Positions 18,883-27,367 of a stretch of DNA of 64,000 nt are shown piece by piece; position 1 is the first letter of the stretch, and each line of letters begins with the position of its first letter. The translations under genes and the position numbers were made by a program. Source of the DNA: Roseiarcus sp963787135. GTDB lineage: Bacteria; Pseudomonadota; Alphaproteobacteria; Rhizobiales; Beijerinckiaceae. Under the pieces are notes generated by a model. That model did not search any database. It saw only the letters and a list, made by a program, of their open reading frames with translations, and was not told where the DNA came from. Where the stretch lies: the NCBI GenBank assembly GCA_963787135.1, contig CAWBBW010000033.1:62001-126000 (forward strand). Direction: 5' to 3'.

Positions 18883-20877
18883 CTACTTTCCCAGCCGGTC
18901 CGCGGCGGCTTTCGCGACGGCTTCCGGCGTGATCCCGAAAAACTGGTAGACCGCCTTATAGGGACCGCTCTCGCCAAATCCCGTCATCCCGATGAAGGGT
19001 CCGTCCCCGATGATCGCGTCCCATCCGAAACGCACCGCAGCCTCGACACCGACCTTGACCTTCGCAGAGCCGATCACGGAGCGGCGATAGTCCTCGGGCT
19101 GGTCGAAGAACGCGTCCATGCACGGAATCGAAACCACGCGCGCTGCGATCCCCTGCCCTTTCAGAATCTGCTGCGCCGACACGGCGAGCGAGACCTCGGA
19201 CCCGGAAGCGAAGATGGATACGTCTGCGGTTCCCTCGGCCGGCGCGATCTCATAACCGCCCCGCGCGCTCAGGTTTTCAGCTACATGCGTTTTGCGCAGC
19301 GCGGGCAGGCTCTGCCGGCTCAGCGCGAGGATCGAGGGCGAGTGCTCGTGATGCAGTGCTGCCTGCCAGCATTCGACCGTCTCGACGCTGTCGGCGGGAC
19401 GCCAGAGATACATGTTCGGCATGGCGCGCAACGAGGCGATCTGCTCGACCGGCTGGTGCGTCGGCCCGTCCTCGCCAAGACCGATCGAGTCGTGGGTGAA
19501 AACATGCACGACCCGGATCTTCATGAGCGCCGCGATCCGCAGCGCCGGGCGGGCGTAGTCGGTGAAGCCAGGAACGACGCGCCCGAGGGTATAAGGCCGC
19601 CATGCACCGCCATGCCGTTGCATGCGGCCGCCATGCCGTGCTCGCGGATGCCCCAGTGGATGTAGCGGCCGGAGAAGTCTTCAGGCGTGATTTCTTTCGT
19701 CGCCGCGACCTTCGTGTTGTTGGACGGCGTAAGATCGGCCGACCCGGTCACGAGCTCCGGCACGGCGGGCGCGATGACGTTCAGCGCCGCTTCGCCGGCC
19801 TTCCGCGTGGCGGTTTCGGGCGCCTGTTCGGCGAGTTGCTTCTTGTAGGCGTCGATGACGCTGTCGAGGTCCGTGGGCAGCTTGCCGCTGATCCGCCGCT
19901 CGAACTCGTTCCGCCGGGCAGGATCAAGCTCCGGCAAGCCGCCTCAGCCAAGCCTCTCGTTCGGCGGCGCTACGCCCGCCCGCGTCCCGCCACGCCGACA
20001 GAATGTCGTCCGGAATCTCGAACGGCGGATAGGGCCAATTGAGATTCGCCCGGGTGGCGGCGACCTCATCGGCGCCGAAGGCGTCGCTGTGGGCTTTCTG
20101 AGTACCCTGCCGGTGGGGCGAGCCGAAGCCGATCGTCGTCTTGCAGGCGATCATCGTCGGGCGGTCGGACGCCTGCGCGACCTGAATCGCCTTCCGGATA
20201 GCCTCGACGTCGTGTCCGTCGATGTGGCTCGAGTTCCAACCGGCCGACCGGAAACGCGTAACTTGATCGACGGCGTCGGAAAGCGACGTATGGCCGTCGA
20301 TCGAAATGCCGTTGTCATCATAGAAGACGATGAGCTTGGAGAGCCTCAGGCGGCCGGCGATGCCGATCGCTTCCTGGCTCACCCCCTCCATCAAGTCGCC
20401 GTCCGAAGCGAGGACGTAAGTGCGATGATCGACGATGTTTGTCGTGAACTGCGCCGCCATCATGCGCTCGGCGATCGCCATGCCGACCGCGGTCGCGATC
20501 CCCTGACCGAGCGGCCCGGTGGTCGTCTCGACGCCCACTGTGTGCCCGTATTCCGGGTGGCCCGGCGTTTTGGAGCCGACCTGCCGGAAGGCCTCGAGAT
20601 CGTCGATCTTCAGGCCTTTGTCGCCGCCGATTCCCGTCAGATAGATGAGCGCATAGAGCATCATCGAGCCGTGGCCGGCTGAAAGCACGAACCGGTCGCG
20701 GTCCGGCCAATGGGGATCTGCGGCGTCGAACTTCAGGACATCGCGGAACAGCACTGTCGCGACGTCCGCCATGCCCATCGGCAGCCCGGGGTGGCCGCTC
20801 TTCGCCTTTTCCACCGCATCGACCGCCAGAAAGCGGATCGCGTTGGCCATCAAATCGTGCGCCTGGGTCGTCGCCAT
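18883..20877 (-). pseudogene. tkt: Transketolase with two compensating frameshifts
   Basis: Transketolase is a thiamine-diphosphate enzyme that moves two-carbon units between sugar phosphates. The ATG at 20877 (MATTQAHDLMANAIRFL) has AAGGAG upstream. The first part carries KSGHPGLPMGMADVATVLF and the ThDP motif LASDGDLMEGVSQEA. The frame breaks after WLRRLA at about 19937, and an extra G in CCGGAG explains it, giving LAELDPARRNEFERRISG. A second break occurs near 19585 after IPSGASFL. Adding one base rejoins it to FTDYARPALRIAALMKIRVV, and the frame then runs to the stop at 18883 with THDSIGLGEDGPTHQPVEQ. One insertion and one deletion cancel, so the 1995-base span equals 664 codons plus stop, the normal length. 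Two independent lesions in an essential-type gene point to sequencing errors. Confidence 0.93.
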
Positions 20878-21033
20878 CGGGGGTCTCCTTGTGCTCGCAC
20901 TTATTCGGTCTGCGCCCGCTCGGGCGATCTCCCCTTCAGTAACGGGCGCCTGTGACAACCTGTCAAATCATGGGGACGGCGCCCGGCCCCGCGTTGACGC
21001 TCGCTTCAACCATCGCGTAAACAAAGCGTTGCA

Positions 21034-21336
21034 ATGAGCAGAATCGAAACCTTCTCGGACACGCTGGAGGTGTCGCTCACGCGGCTCGCGACCGCTGTCG
21101 ATTTGCTTGAGCGCGCCGCTGAACGGCGCATGCGCCAGGACGAAGCGCGCGCCAACGCCGAGGAGGAATTCGCTCTGATGCAGGACGACCGGTCCCGCCT
21201 CGCGGTCGAACTCGACTCCGCGCTCGATCGTTCACGCACGCTCGAAGCCGCCAATGCCCATGCGGGCGAGCGGCTGGCGCAGGCGGCCAGGGCAATTGAG
21301 CGGATCATCGAACGGATGGACCCGGCTGCGGACTGA
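21034..21336 (+). CDS. DUF4164 domain-containing coiled-coil protein
   Basis: A 100-residue protein almost entirely predicted helical and coiled coil (MSRIETFSDTLEVSLTRLAT, then LLERAAERRMRQDEARANAE and ERLAQAARAIERIIERM). It matches the DUF4164 type found immediately before zapA in Hyphomicrobiales. The function is unknown, but the constant linkage with zapA suggests a cell-division accessory role. It is divergent from tkt, with 156 bases between the two starts. Confidence 0.78.
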   Translation: MSRIETFSDTLEVSLTRLATAVDLLERAAERRMRQDEARANAEEEFALMQDDRSRLAVELDSALDRSRTLEAANAHAGERLAQAARAIERIIERMDPAAD

Positions 21337-21367
21337 AGCGGGTCGGGCTGAAACGGAGTTTTCGCGC

Positions 21368-21703
21368 ATGGCGCAGGTTTCCGTGACCATCGACAACCGC
21401 AAGTACCGGCTCGCCTGCAATGAAGGTGAAGAAGGGCGGCTCGAGTCGCTCGCCGGCGTGATCGACAGCAAGATCGGCGAATTGCGCGCTGCTTTCGGCG
21501 AGATCGGCGACCAGCGGCTCGTCGTCATGGCTGCGCTCACGATCGCGGACAATCTCGCCGAGGCGCGCGACGCGGCCGAGGCCGAGCGAGACCGAATGAA
21601 AACCGTCGAGGCGCAAGCCATGACCGTCGCCGCGGGTCTCGACCAACTCAGTTCGAGGATCGAGTCTCTGGCTGCGCAGCTCGCAGGCGGCGCGGAGACC
21701 TGA
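21368..21703 (+). CDS. zapA: Cell division protein ZapA
   Basis: A 111-residue protein with the ZapA pattern. The N-terminal strand-helix region MAQVSVTIDNRKYRLACNEG leads into a long helix SLAGVIDSKIGELRAAFG, RLVVMAALTIADNLAEARDA, and a C-terminal coiled coil. ZapA binds FtsZ and bundles protofilaments at the division site. The ATG at 21368 starts with the conserved VSVTI segment. In many alphaproteobacteria a 6S RNA and a 5-formyltetrahydrofolate cyclo-ligase gene follow. Here an inverted-repeat element and marR follow instead, and no 6S RNA was recognised. Confidence 0.9.
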   Translation: MAQVSVTIDNRKYRLACNEGEEGRLESLAGVIDSKIGELRAAFGEIGDQRLVVMAALTIADNLAEARDAAEAERDRMKTVEAQAMTVAAGLDQLSSRIESLAAQLAGGAET

Positions 21704-21726
21704 ATCTCCGGAAGTCGCGGAGGGCG

Positions 21727-21989
21727 CTTATAGCGTTAGCCGTTGATTTGTCATGGGGCTGGCGCGCTTTCGATTTCACGGCGTCATGGCCGGGCTTGTC
21801 CCGGCCATCCACGCGGCTGTGCTTCTGCGAGGCCGGTCGGCTCCCTGCGAACAAAAAAATATCGTCCCATCAACTCTCGCATACAGCACACGGGAAAGTC
21901 GGCCTCATAAAGTAAGCGGAACCGCGTAGATGGCCGGGACAAGCCCGGCCATGACGCTCTTTTTAGCGACCAACAGCTAACGCTATAAG
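21727..21989. repeat. MITE-like inverted-repeat element of 263 bp
   Basis: The left end (21727) reads CTTATAGCGTTAGCCGTTG. The reverse complement of the right end (to 21989) reads CTTATAGCGTTAGCTGTTG, so 18 of 19 positions match. Inside, a second pair faces inward: CATGGCCGGGCTTGTCCCGG on the left and ATGGCCGGGACAAGCCCGG on the right, each itself a palindrome of the type dispersed in alphaproteobacterial genomes. The element carries no gene, and no clear target duplication flanks it. It fills most of the gap between zapA and marR. Confidence 0.75.
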
Positions 21990-22029
21990 AGCCTCGCGGA
22001 GAAATAGCCCGTTGCGCGTTGCGGAGAAC

Positions 22030-22045
22030 GCGGGTATATGCCCGC
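22030..22045. promoter_or_regulatory. Palindromic operator overlapping marR translation start region
   Basis: The 16-base near-palindrome GCGGGTATATGCCCGC ends two bases before the marR ATG. The same motif, GCGGGTAGATACCCGC, stands before the next gene at 22461. Two copies of one palindrome before a MarR regulator and its neighbouring transporter fit autorepression and repression of the transporter. Confidence 0.7.
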
Positions 22046-22047
22046 AT

Positions 22048-22446
22048 ATGGACACCCCCTGCTACTGCGCCGCGGTTCGGACCGCCGCTCGCAAGACGAC
22101 CGCGCTGTACGATTCGGCGTTGGAGCCGGCGGGCGTGACTCTTGCGCAATACAGCCTGCTCAGAAAAATCGAACGCGGCGGAGCGGTCTCGCTGACCGAG
22201 CTCGGTCGCATGGCGGACCTCGACCGGTCGACAGTCGGGCGCAACGTGAAGGCGCTGGAGCAGCTTCGCCTCGTGCGCCCGGTCTTAGCGAAGGACCGGC
22301 GGGAGGCGGCCGTGCGGCTTGCGCCCGCTGGCGTAGAGGCGCTGCGATTGGCCGCTCCCCTCTGGGAGGACGCGCAGCGGCGGGTCGAGACCGCGCTGGG
22401 CGCCGGCAGCGCTGAGCAACTGCGGACGCTTGCGCTGAGCCTGTGA
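22048..22446 (+). CDS. MarR family transcriptional regulator
   Basis: A 132-residue winged-helix regulator. The recognition region VSLTELGRMADLDRSTVGRN (about residues 47-66) and the wing LRLVRPVLAKDRREAAVRLA are typical of MarR. Cys5 and Cys7 near the N-terminus (MDTPCYCAAVRTAARKTTAL) are notable and recall MarR proteins with a conserved N-terminal CxC motif. The ATG at 22048 directly follows the palindromic operator, so the operator covers the ribosome-binding region and repression would block transcription of its own gene. The following MFS gene probably is the regulated exporter or importer. Confidence 0.88.
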   Translation: MDTPCYCAAVRTAARKTTALYDSALEPAGVTLAQYSLLRKIERGGAVSLTELGRMADLDRSTVGRNVKALEQLRLVRPVLAKDRREAAVRLAPAGVEALRLAAPLWEDAQRRVETALGAGSAEQLRTLALSL

Positions 22447-22460
22447 TTTTTTGCCAAAAC

Positions 22461-22476
22461 GCGGGTAGATACCCGC
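22461..22476. promoter_or_regulatory. Palindromic operator before the MFS gene
   Basis: GCGGGTAGATACCCGC is a 16-base palindrome with a single asymmetric central pair, 12 bases before the MFS start at 22489. It matches the copy at 22030 at 14 of 16 positions, giving a consensus of GCGGGTA-K-AT-R-CCCGC. Confidence 0.7.
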
Positions 22477-22488
22477 AACGGAGCTGAG

Positions 22489-23853
22489 ATGACCACATCG
22501 ACCTCGGCCGGGCGCCATCCTTCCGCTCCTGCGGCACAGCGGCAATCCGCGGCGCTCTCCCTCTCCAACCCGCTCGCCGCGGCGATGGCGGCGCGGAACC
22601 TCTACTATGGCTGGGCGGTCGCGGGTGCGACCTTCCTCGTCATGCTGGCGACCGCTGGCGCGATGGGCGCGCCGGGCGTCATCATGGTGCCGCTCGAGAA
22701 GGAATTCGGCTGGAGCGCGGCCGACATCTCCTCGGCGCTTGCCCTTCGCATCCTTCTTTTCGGCCTGATGGCGCCGTTTTCGGCCGCCTTCATCAACCGT
22801 TTCGGCGTCCGGCCGGTGGTCACCGCGGCGGTGGCGCTGATCTCGCTCGGCATTCTGGCCTCGCTGGCGATGACCGAGCTCTGGCAGCTGGTCGCGTTGT
22901 GGGGGATCGTCGTCGGCGTCGGCACCGGGCTGGTTGCGCTGGTGCTCGGCGCGACCGTCGCGACGCGCTGGTTCGTCGAGCGCCGCGGCCTTGTCGTCGG
23001 CATGCTGACCGCGAGCACCGCCACCGGCCAGCTCGTCTTCCTGCCGCTGCTGGCGAAGCTGACGCAGGACTACGGCTGGCGCACCGCGCTCGCCTTCGTC
23101 GCGGCCATGCTACTCGTCGCCGGGCTCATCGCGCTGCTGGTGCTGCGCGACCGTCCGAGGGACGTCGGCCTCCCGCCCTACGGCGCCAGGGCGATCGATC
23201 CGCCGCCGGCGCAGGTTCTAAGCCTCGGCGCGATGATGGCCAACCCGCTGCGAGTTCTCTACGACGTCCGGGCGAGTTACACTTTCTGGATTCTGTTCGC
23301 GACGTTCTTCATCTGCGGCCTGTCGACCAACGGGCTCATCCAGACGCACTGGGTCTCGCTCTGCGGCGACTATGGCGTCGCACCGGTCGCCGCGGCGAGT
23401 GCGCTGGCCGCAATCGGCGCCTTCGATTTCGTCGGCACGATCCTGTCGGGCTGGCTCTCGGACCGCTACGACAACCGCTGGCTCCTGTTCATGTATTATG
23501 GCCTGCGCGGGCTCTCCCTGCTCGCGCTGCCGTTCACCGGATTCTCCGTGGTCGGCCTCTCGGCGTTCGCGGTCTTCTACGGCCTCGACTGGGTCGCGAC
23601 CGTCCCCCCGACCGTGCGCCTCACGGCCGAACGGTTCGGCGGCGAGAGAGCTAACGTGACCTTCGGCTGGATCTATGCGGCCCATATGCTCGGAGCCGCG
23701 GCCGCGGCGTTGGGCGGCGGGATCTCGCGCACCGAGTTCCTGACCTACCTGCCCTCGCTCTATGTCGCAGGCGTCGCCTGCGTGATCGCCGCGGGGCTGG
23801 TGCTGACAATTGCGCGGCCGCGGGCGCGGGTGGCGGCGGTGGCGGCGGCTTGA
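22489..23853 (+). CDS. MFS transporter, OFA-like
   Basis: A 454-residue carrier with twelve predicted membrane helices after a hydrophilic N-terminus of about 38 residues. Features include YYGWAVAGATFLVMLATAG in helix 1, GVIMVPLEKEFGW, the cytoplasmic loop after helix 2 and GWLSDRYDNRWLLFMYYGLR between helices 8 and 9. The domain pattern resembles oxalate/formate-antiporter-type and monocarboxylate MFS carriers. The substrate is unknown. It is 42 bases after marR and has its own copy of the shared operator, so it is probably induced by a ligand of the MarR protein. Confidence 0.85.
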   Translation: MTTSTSAGRHPSAPAAQRQSAALSLSNPLAAAMAARNLYYGWAVAGATFLVMLATAGAMGAPGVIMVPLEKEFGWSAADISSALALRILLFGLMAPFSAAFINRFGVRPVVTAAVALISLGILASLAMTELWQLVALWGIVVGVGTGLVALVLGATVATRWFVERRGLVVGMLTASTATGQLVFLPLLAKLTQDYGWRTALAFVAAMLLVAGLIALLVLRDRPRDVGLPPYGARAIDPPPAQVLSLGAMMANPLRVLYDVRASYTFWILFATFFICGLSTNGLIQTHWVSLCGDYGVAPVAAASALAAIGAFDFVGTILSGWLSDRYDNRWLLFMYYGLRGLSLLALPFTGFSVVGLSAFAVFYGLDWVATVPPTVRLTAERFGGERANVTFGWIYAAHMLGAAAAALGGGISRTEFLTYLPSLYVAGVACVIAAGLVLTIARPRARVAAVAAA

Positions 23854-23889
23854 GTCCGGGCAAACTAAAAGGCCCTCCCCCTCCCACAG

Positions 23890-24012
23890 CATCAGCCGCA
23901 ACACGGCCACGCGCGTGGCCTTGAACGAGCCAATCACGATGTTGGGTCCATCCCCACCCTGTGCAGGGCGCTGCCTTCCGCGTTCTGGACCTCCACGTGG
24001 CTCGCCGGGACG
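23890..24012 (-). pseudogene. Remnant of a leuA (2-isopropylmalate synthase) 3' end
   Basis: On the minus strand this stretch reads ASHVEVQNAEGSALHRVGMDP and, one base out of frame, PNIVIGSFKAT. The corresponding C-terminus of the leuA gene at 33.4-35.2 kb reads ASYVEIHDAADRPLHGVGMDPNIV and then MASLKAT. The nucleotide match to 33585-33700 is clear but imperfect. No upstream part of leuA is present, so this is a tail left from an old duplication or from a replaced gene. It occupies part of the 393-base gap after the MFS gene, in which nothing else was seen. Confidence 0.65.
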
Positions 24013-24246
24013 CGCGGCGCCACAGCCGACATCCGAAGGCAACCGAACCGCAACGGGAGCCGCTCTTGATGGCATTGGATTTCTGTCATAATTTCTTCAT
24101 TATCGTACGCGCGGCGAAGCCGCTTTGCTTAAGTGTCATCTCGGTCAAGGCGTTGCGCCGTTTCATTTTTCAAAATCAATGGGAGCGGTCTCAGCCGCCA
24201 CACCGCCGTTACCTTCAAGTCATATTGCATCGAGGTAACCCTAGCC

Positions 24247-25104
24247 ATGATTAGCAGTATCTTAGTGCAGAAAATCGTCACCGCTCGTCGAAGGCTCGAC
24301 GAATACATCCGGTTCGGGCTCGTATGGAGGCGTCAAATTTGGCTCGCTGTGTTTCTTGCCCTGGTTTATTACTTTCTGGAGGTCAACGGCTCTCTCAAGA
24401 AAAATTTTTTCTTGGATCCGGATATCGCGCATATCAACGCGCAGTTCTTTCTTGCTACGATTGTCGGAGGATACGTAGCGCTAAGCTATCGAAACTGGGA
24501 AAATCGGCGCGCTCTCGAAAAGCAGGTTCAGGATAAAGAGAGAGAGATTCGCGGACTAAATCGCGCCGCGCTTGTTGAATTCTACCGATCGACAAACGAC
24601 CTTCAGAATGAATTCAAGAAGATCCGGCGTTCGCTGCGCGCTGCCTCGTTCGTCGATGAAGCAGGTGAACGATGGATTGAACGAGGCGATTTCGAATGTC
24701 TCATGGATCGGTTCGAAGACTGTCAACTCCGGGCGGAAAGCCTGTACAGACAAGCCAAAGCTCGCGGAGAATTGTTTGGTTTTGAGGTGGTGCGTGAATC
24801 GGATGGCGATGAGGATACAAGCTTGGAAGTAAATAGCGACGATCCCGGCACTCTTGTCAGGCTCAATCTGTACAATACAAAGAGGTATTTTAGGAAAGCC
24901 GTTCGCCCTTATGAACGCAATTTCCTCGAACGACGCGCTCTGACTCCGAAAGAACTTTTGGCCATTAGGGATGGGGCTCTCAAGGAATTTATCGACCCGC
25001 CCCGCGCGAACCCGAATTCAAAACCAGTCCCCGATCCGATGGACACGGTTAGAACAAATCTCCTGAAAATGATCTCGGACTCTGGACGCAACTCACGCCC
25101 GTGA
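24247..25104 (+). CDS. Membrane protein with cytoplasmic coiled coil, function unknown
   Basis: A 285-residue protein that I do not recognise. Two hydrophobic segments near the N-terminus (about residues 26-44, IWLAVFLALVYYFLEV, and 63-80, FFLATIVGGYVALSY) are followed by a charged helical stretch (ENRRALEKQVQDKEREIRGL) that looks like a coiled coil, and then a hydrophilic domain with WIERGDFECLMDRFEDCQLR. The ATG at 24247 is chosen because upstream in-frame starts give only unstructured sequence. Base composition is visibly less GC-rich than the neighbours, and the gene lies among repeats and remnants, which suggests acquisition by transfer. Confidence 0.6.
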   Translation: MISSILVQKIVTARRRLDEYIRFGLVWRRQIWLAVFLALVYYFLEVNGSLKKNFFLDPDIAHINAQFFLATIVGGYVALSYRNWENRRALEKQVQDKEREIRGLNRAALVEFYRSTNDLQNEFKKIRRSLRAASFVDEAGERWIERGDFECLMDRFEDCQLRAESLYRQAKARGELFGFEVVRESDGDEDTSLEVNSDDPGTLVRLNLYNTKRYFRKAVRPYERNFLERRALTPKELLAIRDGALKEFIDPPRANPNSKPVPDPMDTVRTNLLKMISDSGRNSRP

Positions 25105-25137
25105 GTTGTGGCCGGAGGTCGGTTCGCTCTCCCAATC

Positions 25138-25237
25138 GGGCCCCGGCGTTCCTCAGTCGTCGGGCGAGACGCCGCTCGACCGCGCCATCCGGGAGCAGAA
25201 TGACCGCATCGAAAACAGCATCTGCAACGGTTGCTGA
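25138..25237 (+). pseudogene. Remnant of small exported protein family (copy A)
   Basis: Only the C-terminal end is left: PGVPQSSGETPLDRAIREQN, then DRIENSICNGC and a TGA at 25235. It matches the end of the intact copy at 27368-27631. Nothing resembling the signal peptide or central part of that protein precedes it. It starts right after the stop of the membrane protein gene. Confidence 0.65.
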
Positions 25238-25706
25238 CCGCCGATTTGCTAACGTGGCGGCCGCCGCTCGGCTCCGGAGGGCCAAGAGCATCAACCGCCG
25301 GCTCGGATCGGCGGCGTTTATCGCCAGGCCTGAAGGAATGGCCAACCACCGATTGCGACGCCCAGGGATTGTCTGCCCTTCTCCTCCAGCGGGAAGAGAT
25401 TGATCTCGTCCCATTTCCAAAACCGAGGGTCAGCCAGACCGAGGGGCCTGATCTCGTTCGGTAATTGAGCATCGAAGCAATAGGCTTGCGTTTGATCATT
25501 GTAAGTGGATATTTGAAACCAATAGACTAGGGTCTCATAAGAAAATGTTACGACGTGCTACGTTTGTTTCATCGACGCATACCTAAGTTTCATTTTTTTT
25601 ATTCTGCTCAAGATCCATCTCCTTGCTGCGGCGGTTGGCGCAGGTCCCATTCAAGCGTCCGACGCCAACTGAGCGCCCGATGATGCGACGATGCATGGAG
25701 AGTACG
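25238..25706. other. Intergenic region of about 470 bases, no gene recognised
   Basis: The first 130 bases resemble the DNA downstream of the intact small-protein copy (27632-27760), showing that the duplication extends past the gene. The rest, especially 25540-25615, is AT-rich and contains an eight-base T-run. Short frames have no recognisable motif. Confidence 0.4.
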
Positions 25707-26054
25707 ATGCTGCACAAAATCATAGTCTTTACCGTTGCGGCTGCCTTGGCCGGAGCGGCGGCGGACGTGGCGATGGCGCGAGGCGGAGGAGGCCACGGCG
25801 GGGGAGGCGGGGGAGGCGGTCACATGGGGGGCGACTTCGGCGGCGATCTCGTCGGCGGGATGGGGGGTGGGTTTGAGGGCAGTCATGTCGGCGGCTTCGG
25901 GGGCCGCGTCGCCGGCGCTTACCGCGGCGGCGGCGTGTATCGCCACGGCGCCTATCCAGGAGGTAGCTACCCCAGCGGCTACTATGGCTACTATGGCAGC
26001 GTCTGCGAGCCCTGGCAGGCGGTCCTCGGGCTCTGCGGCCCCAACGGCTATTGA
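25707..26054 (+). CDS. Glycine-rich exported protein
   Basis: A 115-residue protein with a signal peptide (MLHKIIVFTVAAALAGAAAD, then VAMA) followed by a Gly/His-rich region (RGGGGHGGGGGGGGHMGGD) and a Gly/Tyr-rich tail (PSGYYGYYG) that ends with two Cys (SVCEPWQAVLGLCGPNGY). Such low-complexity secreted proteins are common in Hyphomicrobiales and of unknown function. The ATG at 25707 has GGAGAG at a proper distance. An in-frame ATG 12 bases upstream is an alternative. Confidence 0.65.
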   Translation: MLHKIIVFTVAAALAGAAADVAMARGGGGHGGGGGGGGHMGGDFGGDLVGGMGGGFEGSHVGGFGGRVAGAYRGGGVYRHGAYPGGSYPSGYYGYYGSVCEPWQAVLGLCGPNGY

Positions 26055-26278
26055 AGCCGGCTCACTTCGGTATCCATCGTGGGACCCCGGCCCCCGATGC
26101 TTCCGAGCATGTTGCGATCGCAATCCATCTCTTTTGCGATGCGACAGTTCCGCCAGGCTACGATGGAGGCATCGACGGCGCAGCGGCCAAACTAAGGTTT
26201 GGGTTCACGAAACGAACAAATCGCCTTGGGCTACCGATGTAGGATGGAGTCCGGTGCAGCGATGCACGAGTGTTGTTC

Positions 26279-26306
26279 CGTCAGAACTGAATACGTCAGA
26301 ACTGAA
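26279..26306. repeat. 13-bp direct repeat upstream of the PCC-domain gene
   Basis: CGTCAGAACTGAA occurs at 26279-26291 and again at 26294-26306, a 15-base period. It lies just before the AAAGGAGG-type site of the gene at 26320. It may be a regulator site or a translation-level element. Confidence 0.55.
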
Positions 26307-26319
26307 AAAGGAGGCATCG

Positions 26320-26934
26320 ATGGCAGCACTTCCTTTCTCCCGCCGTCAGTGGCTTGGCGCTTCGGCTCTAGGGTGCGGCTGCGCGCTCGCTACACGCACA
26401 GGCTTTGCCGAGGGCGCCGCCGCGCCCGTCCCGCTTGGATATACGCCGCCTGAGGGCGTCACGGACCTGTCGAAGGCCCCTGGATTGCGCAGCAAGCTGC
26501 TGGAGGGCGGCGAAGGCCAGATGCGGAGTTATGCCGTCACCCTTGGCAAGGGCGACGAGATCATGTCCGGCATGACCGCCTTCGCCCGAAGTGAGCGGCT
26601 GCAGGCGGCCCATTTCACCGCTATCGGCGCGATCGAGCACGGCTTGTTCGGCTGGTTTGACGACAAGGTTAAAGCCTTTCGCAACCTACCCGTGAATGAG
26701 CAGGCGGAGGTCGCGTCTCTGGTCGGCGATATCGGACTGGTGAACGGAACTCCATCGGTCCATGTCCATGCTGTCGTCATCCTTCAGGACGGAACGGCGC
26801 GGGGCGGTCATCTGCTGCAGGCGAATGTCTGGCCGACGCTCGAGGTTTTTCTCACGGACTATCCGACGCCGCTCCTGAAAGAACTCGATACGGCGACCGA
26901 TCTCTACCTGTTCCATCCGGAGGCGCGAGGGTGA
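26320..26934 (+). CDS. PCC/DUF296 domain protein with twin-arginine signal
   Basis: A 204-residue protein. Residues 5-33 contain a twin-arginine motif (FSRRQWLGASALGCGCALAT), so export in folded form is likely. The rest is a PCC-type (DUF296) domain: RSYAVTLGKGDEIMSGMTAF, HFTAIGAIEHGLFGWFDDK, and the histidine-bearing TPSVHVHAVVILQDGTARGG and HLLQANVWPTLEVFLTDY. The bacterial PCC domain forms trimers and its role outside DNA-binding proteins is unknown. The His cluster could bind a metal. The stop overlaps the next gene's start region, so the two are co-transcribed. Confidence 0.78.
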   Translation: MAALPFSRRQWLGASALGCGCALATRTGFAEGAAAPVPLGYTPPEGVTDLSKAPGLRSKLLEGGEGQMRSYAVTLGKGDEIMSGMTAFARSERLQAAHFTAIGAIEHGLFGWFDDKVKAFRNLPVNEQAEVASLVGDIGLVNGTPSVHVHAVVILQDGTARGGHLLQANVWPTLEVFLTDYPTPLLKELDTATDLYLFHPEARG

Positions 26935-27260
26935 TGCCGGAAGACAAGCGCACGATCCATGTGATTGCCGAGGCGATTGCGAAGCCGGGGCAGGAAAAGG
27001 CGCTCTATCGAACGCTGCATGCCTGCGTTGCGCCGACGCGCGCTGAACCCGGGAACCGCGGCTATGTCCTTCATCAGGATCTGGAGAATTCAGCCAGGTT
27101 CTTCCTTTACGAGACTTGGGTGAGCCGCGAAGCTCTCAAGGAGCACTTTACCACGCCGCACTTCAAAACCCTCGACCAGGACGTCAAGCCGCTCGTCGCC
27201 CCGGAATTGTCGATCGCGGTGCTGCGCGCTTTCGATGACGCGGGGCTCCAGGAAGCGTGA
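26934..27260 (+). CDS. Antibiotic biosynthesis monooxygenase (ABM) domain protein
   Basis: A 108-residue ABM/quinol monooxygenase-like protein of dimeric ferredoxin fold: IHVIAEAIAKPGQEKALYRT, EPGNRGYVLHQDLENSARFF and the typical LYETWVSREALKEHFTTPHF. YgiN-like members oxidise quinols, but many are uncharacterised. The start is the ATG at 26934. A GTG at 26931 overlapping the previous stop is possible. It is coupled to the exported PCC-domain gene. Confidence 0.82.
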   Translation: MPEDKRTIHVIAEAIAKPGQEKALYRTLHACVAPTRAEPGNRGYVLHQDLENSARFFLYETWVSREALKEHFTTPHFKTLDQDVKPLVAPELSIAVLRAFDDAGLQEA

Positions 27261-27367
27261 TGCAGCGGCGGCTGAACCCGGCGCCATAGAACCTTGGAAG
27301 GGAAGGTCCGCGGGCGCTCTTTAAGCGTAGCCCGATCCCAGCGATGGTCGTTGAGCAGGAGGATAGA

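Noticed and set aside
16438..20877. A Calvin-cycle (cbb) operon
   Set aside because: Only tkt, gap and pgk are present, with no rubisco, phosphoribulokinase or cbbR. This gene trio is widespread in non-autotrophic relatives.
21704..22029. A 6S RNA gene after zapA
   Set aside because: The gap is filled by the inverted-repeat element, and I could not recognise the 6S RNA central bubble or closing stems.
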